A stretch of 64,000 bases of DNA from Clytia hemisphaerica (Eukaryota > Cnidaria > Hydrozoa > Leptothecata > Clytiidae), in NCBI GenBank assembly GCA_902728285.1, contig CACVBU010000127.1, positions 124,001 through 188,000 of the forward strand, in the 5' to 3' direction. Each line of letters begins with the position of its first letter. The stretch's first letter is position 1. Below, piece by piece: positions 44,153-54,987 of this stretch. Made by a program: the position numbers and the translations under genes. Under the pieces are notes generated by a model that was not told the DNA's origin, did no database searches, and worked only from the letters and a program-made list of their open reading frames with translations.

Positions 44153-46435
44153 AAAATGAGCTTGATAGATATCAATACAGCAAAGCCAATTACCAGTTTA
44201 TGAGATCTCATCTAAGCCATATCAATTGGTCTATCGAATTCATCCAAAATTCGATTGAATTAGATGTGAATGAGAGTTGGGACCTATTCCTAAAACAAAT
44301 GATCGAGCTCCGAAACCTCTATGTGCCACTTACCCACAATAAGAACGACCTGTCAAATCAAAGAAGGAAAGGGAAGCATCCCTTAGATCCAAAAATTTGT
44401 CAGATAATCAAAGAGAAACGTAAGGCGCATAGAAAATGGATCATCTCACTTCAAAATGACGACACTGAGAGACGTAGAAGGGAGTACGTAAGATGGCGCA
44501 ACGCCGCTAATAGAGCCCTGACTCGCTCCAAGAGAGAGTTCGAAAAAAAGATCAGCGAACAATCAAAAACAAATCCAAAAAGATTCTGGAAATATGTACG
44601 CAGCAATCTGAAAGTAAGAACGGGAATACACCCTCTCCTCGAAAACCCTAATAATGAGAATTCGATCAAATATGATGACAAAAGTAAAGCCAACATACTC
44701 CAGAGCCAATTCTGTAGTGTCTTTACACGTGAGCCACTTGAACAACTCCCTGAATTCCATTCCAGGACGGATAAAGAAGTAGAGATAAATATACTAACTG
44801 AAACTATTAAAAAGGAGCTCAAGGCGTTAAATCCAAACAAATCCATGGGGCCAGATGAACTTCACCCAAGGATGCTCAAGGAGCTCGCTGAATATATTTC
44901 AGAACCGCTTTTCCTTATAATGACAAAATCTCTCAACGAAAGTTGTCTCCCAAACGACTGGAAGCATGCTAATGTATCACCTGTTTACAAAAAAGGAAAC
45001 AAAAATATAGCTGAAAACTACCGTCCGATTAGCCTGACATCCATTGTGTGTCGAATGATGGAAAAGATTCTTAAAACACATATTATGTCACATCTAGAGC
45101 AAGAGAAACAACTCTCTAACAAGCAACATGGTTTTATCAATCGCCGATCAACAGTAACACAACTGCTAAACTATCTAGATGTGTGTACCGAAGACATTGC
45201 TAACGGTAAAGCTGTTGACGCAGTATACTTTGACTTTGCAAAGGCATTAGACTCAGTTCCCCACCAAAGGCTCTTAATCAAATTAGAAGCCTACGGAATA
45301 AGAAATAAGTTGCTTGAATGGATCAGATACTTCCTGAAGGATCGATTTCAGATAGTTAAAGTAAATGGAGCTGAATCCGAAAAACAATTAGTTCTTAGTG
45401 GAGTACCCCAAGGTAGTGTCCTAGGGCCTACCCTTTTCGTTCTATACATCAACGATTTACCAGATTCAATTAAATCACAACTCTTTAAACTTGTCAATAA
45501 AGTAGAATCAATTGAAGATGCACTTATAATCTAGGAGGACATCGATCGACTACAGCAATGGTCAGATACGTGGCTTTTAAAATTTCATCCTGACAAATGT
45601 CATGTACTAACGTTAGGTAAGCCGAATATAATTAAACATGTACATCAATACACACTCGGAGGAAATTTACTGAAACATGTACAATTCGAAAAGGATCTCG
45701 GAGTTATCTTTGACCAAAATCTCTCATTCGACCAACATATATCAAACCAAGTAAAAAAGGCAAACTCAATGGCTGGTCTAATTAGAAGAACCTTCACGTA
45801 TCTCACTCCTGAATTATTCCGTAAACTTTACATAACATTTGTCAGGCCCCACCTAGAATATGCACAAGTCATTTGGTCACCAAAACTGAAAAAACACAAA
45901 AAACTTATAGAAGGTGTTCAGCGGCGCGCTACAAAAACAGTTGAAACATGTGGACGACTATGTTATGAAAGCAGACTACAAAGAATTGGAATCCCAAGTC
46001 TAAAATATAGGCGTGCGGTAAGTGATATGGTTGAGATCTTTAAACATTTAAATCACTATGAAAAATCGTGTGTTCCTAAGAAATTTAACCAACGAATAAG
46101 ACCAATGAGAACACATAATTCTGAACTGGTAAGAATTTTCGGGAACGATGGTGTCCGTGGACCCCAAAGCAACTCCCTTTACTATCGGGGCATTCAACAG
46201 TGGAATAGCCTACCTGAAAAAGTAGTTAAATCATCTACAATACAAGAGTTTAAAGAAAACCTCGGTCTAGCTTGGAAAGAGAAAATGTTTGAGTATGATT
46301 GAAATTGTCACTATTGTTGCATATCTGTTTGAAGTTAACCTTTGTAATAAACCAAACCAATGTATGAGCGATTTATAGAGGCCCATGTGCTTGCACGGTG
46401 GCCTGGAAATCTGTAAAACATTATTATTATAAAAG

Positions 46436-46645
46436 GGATCAACTGTGTCGACAAAATTATGTCTGAATTTATGTTCTCGAAGATGACTGAAACCAACCCG
46501 AAGACGGTTAAGTAATACCACACCTTTCTTGTCAGTAGCACCGAAAACCGAATTAGCGTTTGGTCGGAAAAAATTTAGTATCGCGGTCTTAAAGGAAGAT
46601 ATAGAAGGAAGATTTCGTATATTCTCGTCCAGGTTATTCCACTCA
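46436..46645 (-). pseudogene. Old LINE, piece 2: RT C-terminal region
   Basis: Encodes LNEWNNLDENIRNLPSISSF, NFFRPNANSVFGATDKKG, then LLNRLRVGFSHLREHKFRHN and DTVDPF: the conserved tail that follows the thumb in this LINE type. Bounded by TTAA of element S1 on one side and the CR1/L2-like LINE on the other. Confidence 0.8.
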
Positions 46646-46649
46646 TTAA

Positions 46650-47376
46650 GGGCTCTGACCATAGTGAATTATTCATAATTGCCGTATTCAAAATGTGTTT
46701 TCTGACTGATGTAACCAACAAAAAAACTATGGCATGTTATACATTTTCTGTTAGACAAACTATTCCTGAATCTGAAAATTCAAAAATTGCATTGAAAAAA
46801 TTTTACGAAGAAGAAAATGAAGACTTTTGCGAGGAAGAGTATTTCAACTTTGAAGAGCTTAGTTTCGGCGAAGAAAAAACATTTTGAAAATTTTTTTGCA
46901 ATAGATGGTGTATATTTTACCGAACAATAAAAATTTTTGCGGAAAATTTTTGTAAGTGCTTCTTTGTCTTGAAATCTTCAAAATAGTGGTTTTTCATCAA
47001 TTTTTCATTTGGATTTTGCTTAAAAAACAGTCATAACTTTTGACACATCGTTTTAAAAAAATTTTCCGCAAAATTTAAAATAGTTCAATTCTTTCCGGAC
47101 AGTGTAAAGAAATTTTGAAACAAAAAAGTTAATTACCCATTAAAACTAAACACTTTTTGTATAAGAGGGTGATGCAACATATTATTAACATCTTTTTAAA
47201 GTTCATAACGTCATTTTTGCAATTAAATTCTTAATTACTCTTAAGGGATTACTCTTAAGGGATTCGATTAAAAAGCAATTTATAAAGGCAATTCTTTGTT
47301 AAAAGTGTTAAGGAACCTGAAATATAACTTTTATGTTCAAATACCAAAATCAATTTTTGGACAATGGTCAGAGCCC
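46650..47376. mobile_element. Element S, copy 1 (TTAA, piggyBac-like)
   Basis: TTAA/GGGCTCTGACCATAG at the left and its near-complement /TTAA at 47377-47380. 727 bp. TTAA target duplication points to piggyBac-type transposition. It carries a short conserved open frame but no transposase. Inserted in the old LINE. Confidence 0.85.
46693..46887 (+). CDS. Small acidic ORF in element S1
   Basis: 64 codons: MCFLTDVTNKKTMACYTFSV, then a Glu-rich tail with EEENEDFCEEEYFNFEELS. Element S2 carries the same frame (55559-55359, minus) with one in-frame codon indel and three substitutions. Neighbouring non-coding parts of S differ more. No family recognised; it may be a residue of an element gene or a captured exon. 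Confidence 0.45.
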   Translation: MCFLTDVTNKKTMACYTFSVRQTIPESENSKIALKKFYEEENEDFCEEEYFNFEELSFGEEKTF

Positions 47377-47380
47377 TTAA

Positions 47381-48280
47381 TACAAAAAGGAAAAATGAGG
47401 CACGGTATCGTTCAGTCCGACAAAAAGCCGCGACAAAAGGAGTTCTTAACCTCTGCCTTACACCAACATCCTCCTCCTCTCTCTGGGGAGGACGAACACT
47501 CGAGAGATAAGTAGGTGCAAAGCAATTAAGTATTTTATAAAAAGAAATTAATCTTCGACTCAAACGCCTGTCCGCAAGACTTTCGAGCCCTAAGTTCAGC
47601 AAAAAGTTTTTCTCTAGATGTTCCTCTGAAACATCCAGTTATCGCAAGACAAGCATTGTATTGAATAGATTCGATTTTTTCAGAGAAAGTGAAATTCCCA
47701 GCACGATCATATACCCTTGGAAGGAATTCACGAAGCCTGTTTAAGAGACCAATACCACGATTAGCCGGATTAGTGTTTTTGATTTTTTCATCAAGGTGTG
47801 AGAATCAAAGGCTAACTTTTGATCAAGAGACCAAGATGTTTTTGATGATCTTGGAGCGAAACGGCAAAATTATTAAAAGTAATCACTGGAGGATTAGGTG
47901 GAATTAACCTCCGAGTAAAGTATACTTCAACCGTCTATTTTGAAGGCTGATCCTCCGTTGAAGGACATTTTCCACTGATGGGCCCACTCACTAACCTTTT
48001 GCATATCACTGTTTAGTTCTTGGAAACAGCGAATAAGTGAAAATAAAGATGAATCATCAGCAAATATTTTGATCAAAGAAATTATATTTTCAGGGAGGTC
48101 ATTTATATAGATTAAAAAGAAGAGGGCTCCGAGGATAGAGCAAATCTGTGTCCACTCAGAGGCTTGACCATCAAGAGCCACCCTCTGTAATCTCCCAGAC
48201 AGAAAGTTTTGTATTAGTAAAAGAAGAGGGCCAGAAATCCCATATGACTTGAGTTTAAAAATAAGACCTTCGCGCCATAC
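47381..48280 (-). pseudogene. Old LINE, piece 3: RT palm, thumb and tail
   Basis: Reading from 48280 down: VWREGLIFKLKSYGISG, LSGRLQRVALDGQASEW, a short deletion replacing the usual GVPQGS..GP, FFLIYINDLPENI and the catalytic FADDSSLF. Then, with frameshifts, FTFSEKIESIQYNACLAITG, GTSREKL, LGLESLADRRLSRRLISFYK. The catalytic pair is kept here, unlike the younger LINE. Confidence 0.8.
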
Positions 48281-49019
48281 TCGCACTGCATGAAATATAT
48301 GTCTTTCCAGTTTCTTGTCCTTGAAAACTTAATGTTTTCGAACGTACGATTGCGGAAATATCGATTTTTCCTTACAGTTTTAAGAAAAGATTCTTTTTCT
48401 TTAAGTTCTTGAAAAAAGATAATCTTTAAATATTTCTTGCTTCGAAAAGGTGGATAATTTCTTTTGTCGTTTTTCATTAAAAAGGAAATCTTTCATGTTT
48501 CCAGATTGACTATCTTTTCTTCGTTTGTATTTCAAGAAAATATAAAGTTTTCGTCTTGAAATTTAAACGAAAATATTTTTCATGAAAATATCAAATTTTC
48601 ATGCCGAATTTATCGAAAATACAATCATCAAATACAATAAAAAAAGGTAATAATTTCGTTTTTAAAGAACATTATAATCTCTACGCCGGGATAAAAGTAA
48701 GGAGCAGATTTTCTTGGAGCTGATTTGGCAAAAGTAAAATAAATATTTCAATTTTATGGGAGCAAGATGAGAATGTGTTTTTTAGGATTGATCTCTTGAT
48801 TGACAAGATTATTTTTTAATTAAAAAATATTATATTGTCCAATGACCCCTGTGCCTATTAGTGTGATGACAGGAAAAAGAAGAGGTGTCCTCTGTTGACC
48901 AAACTAGGTGCCGCTTTTCTTTTTCGCACCTTAGAATTAGAAGTTTCAAGGCGAAAGGAGAAAGAAATGTCCAAAATCTTTTACTTTGTTTCGTCTACGC
49001 TTAGAAATTGCACTGTATA

Positions 49020-49079
49020 AACTTTCATCCCCATAGTGGGAGAAGCTCCACCGGGGCTGTAACACTGTGACAGGGGTGT
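49020..49079. mobile_element. Family B element, right end only (copy 4)
   Basis: CCATAGTGGGAGAAGCTCCA then CCGGGGCTGTAACACTGTGA and CAGGGGTGT: the complement of the family B start. The left end is not found. Confidence 0.45.
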
Positions 49080-49191
49080 AATTAGCTCTCTTTGTACTCT
49101 ATGATGTACAGATTTTTCAAATTCTAGATTTTTCTTTTAAATCTTTAATTTTGACAATTAAGTCAGATCAACAACTGTTGAAAGTGCAAAC

Positions 49192-49240
49192 CACACTTCG
49201 CGCAACCACACTTCGCGCAACCACACTTCCCGCAACCTCA
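49192..49240. repeat. Tandem repeat, 17-bp unit, ~3 copies
   Basis: GCAACCACACTTCGC units repeated with one CGC to CCC change. Confidence 0.8.
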
Positions 49241-49307
49241 GCATTATTTGCATCATTTGTAGGCTAATTTTGTAAAATTTGTATCACTACTTTTAAAGAA
49301 ACTCAAT

Positions 49308-49587
49308 ACATCCCTGTCTCACAGCCCCTGTGGAACTTTTTCCCACATGGAACCACAACCCACGGGAAAATTTAGCAAAAACTTCATCCTCTGATGAAAA
49401 CTACCCTATCATTTCAGCCCCACTGGGAAATTGACTTTGAATTCATCCCTATATAAAAATTATATTTAAGAAATTGCGTTCAAAACTATCCCACTATATT
49501 TTTGAACTCAAAAAGTATATAAATTCTATCCCCATTGGGATTTTGAAAGAATTGTTTATCCAGCGGCGGGTCTTGACACAGGGGTGT
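49308..49587. mobile_element. Short repeat-filled TIR element, family B copy 2
   Basis: ACATCCCTGTCTCACAG at the left, GTGTCAAGACCC on the reverse of the right end after ACACCCCT. 6-bp duplication CTCAAT at 49302-49307 and 49588-49593. The interior repeats CCCCA.TGGGA motifs. Confidence 0.75.
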
Positions 49588-49859
49588 CTCAATGGAGTTG
49601 AGTAAATAGTTGTGTATGAAGATTCCCTCTTCAATTACTTATTGATTTTAATGCATTGTATGCAAAATTGTTTTTTTGATTTTATACGCATTACAGTAAC
49701 ATAAAATTATTAACTCATTAATTCATTATAAACATAAAAGTTTTAGGTGAGGCTATAGCTGAAAATTCACCTGAATTTATTCTTGGAAATTTTTAATCTT
49801 TACAAAAATACCGGTAAAATCTATTCATCGATACGTTTACTCGTGTTAGTTTAAAAGTT

Positions 49860-50412
49860 TAAAACATTTTCTATACATTTTGTCAATCTACTAAAAAAGC
49901 TTTACAAATCCTCCCCTTCTTGGCTTTGAAGCATTGTGCTTTAGCGTACTCACCAGATTTTCTACAACTAGACTAATTGGAGATGTTTAGAAACGATTTT
50001 TGTTTTAAGGGCTGGAAACTGGATATGCTCAAATTAATCTTCTTCAAATTCATTATACATGACTTAAAGATTTCATTTCATTCCATTTTGAGATTATTTT
50101 TAAAATTTTGTGTTTTTGTAAAACTTCAAATTCTTTCAAAGATCTTTTATTTAAGTCTTAATCTCGATTTACTTCATTATAGTTGACAAATGTAATGCGA
50201 GGCAATTTTTACTCCTTATATATTTGAATCAAATGCAAGGGTGTTTTGTAGAAGGAAAGAAGAACAATTTATTTGAGGCATTCTTTCATAAAATGAAAAT
50301 AGTATAATCCTTCGACAGCTACCTTTGTTTCGTTTGAGTTTTTTGAATGTATAGCGATTCACTGTTTTGGGCCTCGCAGCGTTTGTGACGCTTTGCTTAC
50401 GGCTAGTAGGTT
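49860..50412. repeat. Dispersed repeat W, copy 1
   Basis: Resembles 52985-53535 over its length: ACTAGACTAA, GCTGGAAACTGGATATGCT, AATCTTCTTC, and the closing GCTTACGGCTAGTAGG. Moderately diverged, non-coding, inside element T. Confidence 0.5.
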
Positions 50413-50588
50413 GCATTTAAGCCTGTATTTTACATTATAGATAGCATAAAATTTTTGGATGTATTAGATATTTTGCAAATCAGCCAAAAATAATTTTTAT
50501 GGTCAGTGAGTTTGACGAGTTTTACATACAGAACAAATCAGGAATGTATATAAAAAGAAACCACTTTGATTTTGATATTTCATGAATA

Positions 50589-50818
50589 CACGTTTTTTTA
50601 TAAGAACATCCAAAATTTTTGCCTTCGGAAATAAGCCTAAAAAGTGTGCTTAGCATGTTCTTATCCCCCCCCCCATTTTATGAGTATTTATGGCCATTTT
50701 CGTAAGAAATCGGGTGTTTTTGATTTCCCAAAGCCTTGAAATATTCTTAACTTGTTCTTAACATCTTGGCCTTTTAAGCCTTATGTTCTTATATAGTTTG
50801 TTCTTATAAAAAAACGTG
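50589..50818. mobile_element. Short TA-flanked TIR element, family F copy 2
   Basis: TA/CACGTTTTTTTATAAGAAC at the left, GTTCTTATAAAAAAACGTG/TA at the right. The interior repeats TGTTCTTA. Carries a C-run near 50665. Confidence 0.8.
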
Positions 50819-51537
50819 TAATATTAAGTTTTTGCGTTAACTAATTCTCGTAAACTTGGGGCAGTGGTGTGTACGAAGAGCTCCTAAAAACAGTTCAATT
50901 AATTAAACTTGTTACAATTAAACTCGAATGCTTTAACTTGATGGAAGAAAAGAACGATTCGTAGTTTCTCTTTTTTGGCGATATTTCAAAGGCTGAAAAA
51001 TTTGTTCGGCGGTTTCATCAAAAAATTGCAATTAACTGTTTGAACTGAACAACCATTCCCTTTGGGACCCTGTGTTAACACATTTATAATTGTGGAGAAA
51101 TTACCATATTTTCAATTGCAGTCCAATTAAGTCTCTTATAGTAAAAATGTTGATAAAGAGATTTTAATTGGCAGAAATTAAAAGAGGGAAAGAAATTTGA
51201 TTTGTCACGAAATCTTGTAATATGCTTTCACACGAACTTTACAGTGTAACAAGTAAAGACTTGGCGATGAATATGCGTCAATAATGCTAAAGAGGCCATG
51301 CAATGATCATGTAAGTACTCACTCGTTCAAGTTATTTTTGAAATAACCTGTCTAAAACGCGTAATTTCTTTCTTGCTATTATGTTTTTTTGTAATCTTCA
51401 AGTCATTTTGGATTTTTACTAGTTATTTTCAATTTAAAGTTCAATTCAATTTTCAATAAAAATAAATGGACAATTAATCTGTTTGATAATCCTGTTTAAA
51501 AAGTAGAGTATAATTTTTATCATTTTCTCTCTACAGA

Positions 51538-51690
51538 AAGTCAAAAAACGTATCGCGAGCTCGGCGGTGGGAGCCGAAACATCAATTCTGTGCAATGTCA
51601 AAGACGTGTGGAGAAAACTTATCACAAAATGAACATCGTCTCATCAGAAGACCAAGAAATAAATGGTATTAAGAAAAAGAAGTAAAGATG
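51538..51690 (+). CDS. Possible exon inside element T, unknown
   Basis: After TCTCTCTACAG the frame is open to TAA at about 51686 and encodes SQKTYRELGGGSRNINSVQC, then VEKTYHKMNIVSSEDQE. Protein-like composition and a good acceptor suggest a terminal exon of a lost element gene. No family recognised. Confidence 0.25.
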
Positions 51691-52734
51691 ATTGTTCGAC
51701 AACACAACCAAAGAAACATCTTCAATGCTTCAATGAACGAAGAATCGGAGAACCTTCGGGAAAAGAGGCACGATATACAACTGAAGGAGTAATTGTCGTA
51801 CTTCTTTTATTAATTAGTTCATCATTTTTTATACCAATACAATTTCTTGAACCGTAACCTAAATCTTATTTCTTAAATTCGAAAAATGCTTTACAATGTC
51901 AAATTTTGTCAGAAATATCCCCCAACCCTATAAGCTCCTTCTATATCACATCAATTATTGCCATTGTTTTTAAAATTATATATCATCATTTATTATCTTA
52001 TTAATTTATGTCATTTTATGTAAATAAGGCATACTTTAGATTTTTAGCACAAGAATTATTAGTACATAGATATTAATATGATTTTTTTAATATTGACTTT
52101 AATTTTAAAGAAGAAAATCATCCAAGAATATTTAATAATTCAATATCTTATCGAATTTAATCTCGCGTCTAATTGTCGCTACAGTAACCAGAAATTTGAT
52201 GTTTCAATATTAGAAGTTTTTTACCTTTTCAATGTTATGAAATGAGGCGGATCAAGTACTTTTTTAAGCTAGAATATATATTCCCAATAACGAAACGTTG
52301 GTTATTTCTGGTCTAGACATCTGCATCTTTTCGAAAATGCGTAAATAATAAATTGTTAATCTTTCATTTCATTAAAAGAATTTCGTTATTTTTTTTACAA
52401 AAAAGGTTCGTCTTTTCTCAATTTTGAATTTAAAATTTCCATGGACAAGAAAACAAGTAAAAGTGAATCTTCACTGCGTGGAGAAAGTCTAATATTTTTA
52501 CTTCAGAGAAAAGTAGTACTTTTCGTGGCTAAAAATGTAATCATTTTGTACATCGAAAAGTTAATTATGTCGATATTTAGAAAATTTAAGCTTTTCGAGA
52601 AATAGTGAAGATTCACTGTTACTTGTTTTCGCACAGAAGAAAATTCAATGATTTCAAAACAAGAAAACTGAGAGAAAAGTTAACTTTTCGTCATATATCT
52701 TGCGTTAGAGAAGACAACTTTTCATGCAGTGTCG

Positions 52735-52848
52735 GTCAAAACCTTTCGCGCCATACTCGGTCAAAAGCTTTGGATATATCTAAAAAGACACCTCGAGTGT
52801 CCAGGGATGGATTAGCGTCAAAACCTTTCAGGATTTCATGGGTTATGG
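52735..52848 (-). pseudogene. Old LINE, piece 4: first catalytic Asp of RT
   Basis: Encodes TITHEILKGFDANPSLDTRG and VFLDISKAFDRVWRE, the LDISKAFD box. Next to element T there is a local ~25-bp duplication (TCGGTCAAAACCTTTCGCGC copy near 52732). Confidence 0.8.
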
Positions 52849-52984
52849 TAGCGAGTACCTTACTAAAAACTGGGATTTTTCATCCCGTTTCTTAGTGAGT
52901 TCCACTTTGACGATTTTCGAAAAATAGAAGCCTTTCAAGTGCTTTGACGCTAAATCGAATTTTTCGCTACTGCAGGAGCTTCGA

Positions 52985-53535
52985 AATTCAAAAAAGACGT
53001 CAAAAAGTCGAATGTTTAGAGCCCGCAAACCCGGGCTCAAAACATTCTAAAAAGTCGCAAAGTGGAATCTATATATTAATACGCTACAACGTTTTGCTAC
53101 CACTAGACTAACTTTGAGACCCCAAGATACTATTTTCTATACAGGAAGTTTGGAGCTGGATGGGTTAAAATCATCCTTCTTCCCAAATTTTATTTTTCAT
53201 TTTGAAGATCTCTTATTCAGATGCTCTTTAAAACTTTCTGTTTACATTAGCGGCTCCCCATCACTTTCAAAACTTTCAAAGTCTTTCAAAGTCTTTCAAA
53301 GTCACCACCCTCGAATGTCCAACCACGATGGCTAAGAAGATCTACAATATAATTTTTCTAAGCCATTTAATTAATTGTGGTTAAAAATTGCAATGCAATG
53401 TTATCTTTTTTCTCCTTTATTTCCTAAAATCAAAATCGTATCATCAATCGGCCGCTATCTTTCTTCCGTTAGAGTTTTTTTTATGTGTAGTGATTTACTG
53501 TATTTGGACACGCTGCGCATACGGCTAGTAGACGT
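52985..53535. repeat. Dispersed repeat W, copy 2
   Basis: Counterpart of 49860-50412. Includes a small tandem of TTTCAAAGTC at 53265-53303 and closes GCATACGGCTAGTAG. Confidence 0.5.
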
Positions 53536-53641
53536 TAATTGCGTAAAAAAATGCGGGTGGCGTCTAGTATAGGCTTAGCCTGGGAATCCATGCTATGATT
53601 TCTTCTTTGATAAACTGATGGCGAAATGTATAGCATGGTAC

Positions 53642-53891
53642 GGGCTGAGAGTTTGAATTTCTCAGATCCTAATAACGGTTGAAAACATAGCCAATCAAAT
53701 TTTGTTATTCTTTTACTGGTCACACTTTCTTAGAGAAAGCACAACTTCTGAAATTATTATTTTAGCGCAGCGCTAAATTCGAATTTCCCACGGTAAATTT
53801 TTAGAGCCAATCAGAGCGCGGAAAAAAGTCCAATATTGGACCCGTCTTATGTATATCAAATTATAAAAAAACACACGACGGGTCTCCTGTC
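53642..53891. repeat. Dispersed repeat L, copy 2
   Basis: Counterpart of 8418-8670. It differs by small indels and an insertion CCAATCAGAGCGCGG near 53810. Confidence 0.75.
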
Positions 53892-53912
53892 TAGTATAGG
53901 CTAGGGTTATGG

Positions 53913-54213
53913 ATAACAGTTGTGATACGCAATAGTCTCCTTTACGGAAACCAGATTGGCAGTAAATAAGTTGTTTTCTTCAAAATAGGTGTAGATGGAG
54001 TCAAAGATGCATTTTTCAAAACTTTTTCCAAACATCATAGGCAAAAAAAATACAAGTCTATAGTTTTAACCACGCTCTTGTCCCCCTTGTTTTTTTATAC
54101 AGGGACAACATTTTGCCTTCTTCCATTTGTTAGGAAAAATGCAAGAGTCGAAAAAAGATTGGTCGATTTTAATAAGAGGCTTAACCAGAGATTCATCACA
54201 ATTTTTTTTCATC
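53913..54213 (-). pseudogene. Old LINE, piece 5: RT fingers
   Basis: From 54213 down: CDESLVKPLIKI, NGRRQNVVPV, a stop, KNKGDKSVVK, then in another frame KSFEKCIFDSIYTYFEENN and SGFRKGDYCVSQLLSIT. At least two frameshifts and one nonsense codon. Confidence 0.8.
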
Positions 54214-54326
54214 TTAAGGGCTCTGACCATAGTCCAAAAATTGATTTTGGTATTTGAACAGAAAAGTTATATTTCAGGTTCCTTAACACTTTTAACAAAG
54301 AATTGCCTTTATAAATTGCTTTTTAA

Positions 54327-54987
54327 CCCTTTCCGGATGCATGATTTCACGGCTATATGACGCAAACAAAAATTTGATTTTTGACTGGCGTCACTAAAAT
54401 TGCAATAGAAAGTGATTGATAAAAGATATCACGATAAGTAATATACCTCCTTTTTTTCACATGTAATAGGGGTTTTGAAATACCAAAAAAAAATTTTTAA
54501 ATATGGCTGACACCTGGTCACGTGACCGAAAAATCGGCAGATTTTTTTTCGAAAAGGGAATATTTTTGACTTTGAATAAAGAAATAGAGTAAAAGGCATT
54601 TGCTTTACGCCTTGAACTTTGAATATGATTTAGAGAATTGAATTACTGGCCGGATAAAAAAAGTTTCATGTCAAAAGCTTTCCAAGAATCTGAGTAAAGT
54701 GATTTTTTGTCCAAATTTTTGAGCAATTTTTCCCTTACAGATTTAGCCTGAGTAAATTTACAACAAACATTGAACATTTATAATTCTAGTTGTAAACAAG
54801 ATATCGAAAAGCGTTTTTTGCAGGTTACGGGAAATTTATCTCAAAATCATTATTCAAAACCATGTTATTGTATTTTGGCGCGAAAACTGTTAAAATCTTT
54901 TACAAAGCTATGGGCCAACCGGTGGCCCGTGCGTCATATAGGAACACGATTCATGGGCCACCCAGTGGCCCGTGCGTCCGGAAAGGG
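54327..54987. mobile_element. Element V, piggyBac-type MITE
   Basis: TTAA/CCCTTTCCGGATGCATGA at the left and GCGTCCGGAAAGGG/TTAA at the right, the classic CCCTTT piggyBac terminus. A further inner CTATATGACGCA motif occurs at both ends. The uninterrupted S1 copy shows the empty site with a single TTAA. No transposase. Confidence 0.9.

Larger units (their letters stand above)
42157..46302 (+). pseudogene. LINE ORF2: endonuclease and reverse transcriptase, inactivated
   Basis: Endonuclease: TIIYTNADQM (before the first in-frame ATG at 42271), catalytic Glu in ITITEVNTK, L.GCLYRSPT, GDFNYKKIDW and LSDHSVLSF. Element G2 (42984-44152) interrupts the linker; the frame resumes KNELDRYQYSKANY. RT: GPDELHPRMLKEL, SPVYKKGNKNIAENYRPISL, KQHGFINRRSTVTQL, VYFDFAKALDSVPH (usual KAFD is KALD), SGVPQGSVLGP, YINDLPDSI. 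After SQLFKL the text runs directly to VNKVESIEDA: the FADDTK box with the two catalytic Asp is deleted in frame. A TAG at 45532-45534 follows. The thumb and C-terminus continue open to 46302. Dead copy. Confidence 0.85.
41657..46430 (+). mobile_element. CR1/L2-like LINE, 5'-truncated, recent insertion
   Basis: Non-LTR retrotransposon with ORF1, endonuclease and reverse transcriptase, a 3' end GCCTGGAAATCTGTAAAACA followed by ATT repeats, and AAAAG duplications at 41652-41656 and 46431-46435. Inserted in opposite orientation into the old LINE. The 5' end begins inside or just before ORF1. Interrupted by element G2. Confidence 0.85.
48284..52731. mobile_element. Element T, CACTG-ended, 3-bp TSD, 4.45 kb
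   Basis: Starts CACTGCATGAAA, ends TTTTCATGCAGTG, with TCG at 48281-48283 and 52732-52734. The insertion is confirmed by the RT reading frame of the old LINE, which it splits between VWRE and ISKAFD. CACTG ends and the 3-bp duplication match element R and CACTA/EnSpm elements. The ends are rich in TTTTCTT/AAGAAAA-type words. It contains B, W and F repeats and one weak exon, no transposase. Confidence 0.75.
52849..53903. mobile_element. Element U, ~1.05 kb, 8-bp TSD
   Basis: GGTTATGG (GGGTTATGG with one more base) at 52841-52848 and 53905-53912 flanks it, and the old LINE frame rejoins across it (SQLLSIT / HEIL). Ends TAGCGAGTAC and (reverse) TAGCCTATAC are only weakly inverted. It consists mainly of repeat W copy 2 and repeat L copy 2. 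Class unknown; 8 bp fits hAT-like elements. Confidence 0.65.

Noticed and set aside
44011..44211. Minus-strand ORF encoding Arg-Pro-Ser repeats
   Set aside because: It is only the translation of the (ACGG)n microsatellite in element G2.
50216..50416. 66-codon minus-strand ORF in element T
   Set aside because: Lies in repeat W, whose second copy does not keep the frame.
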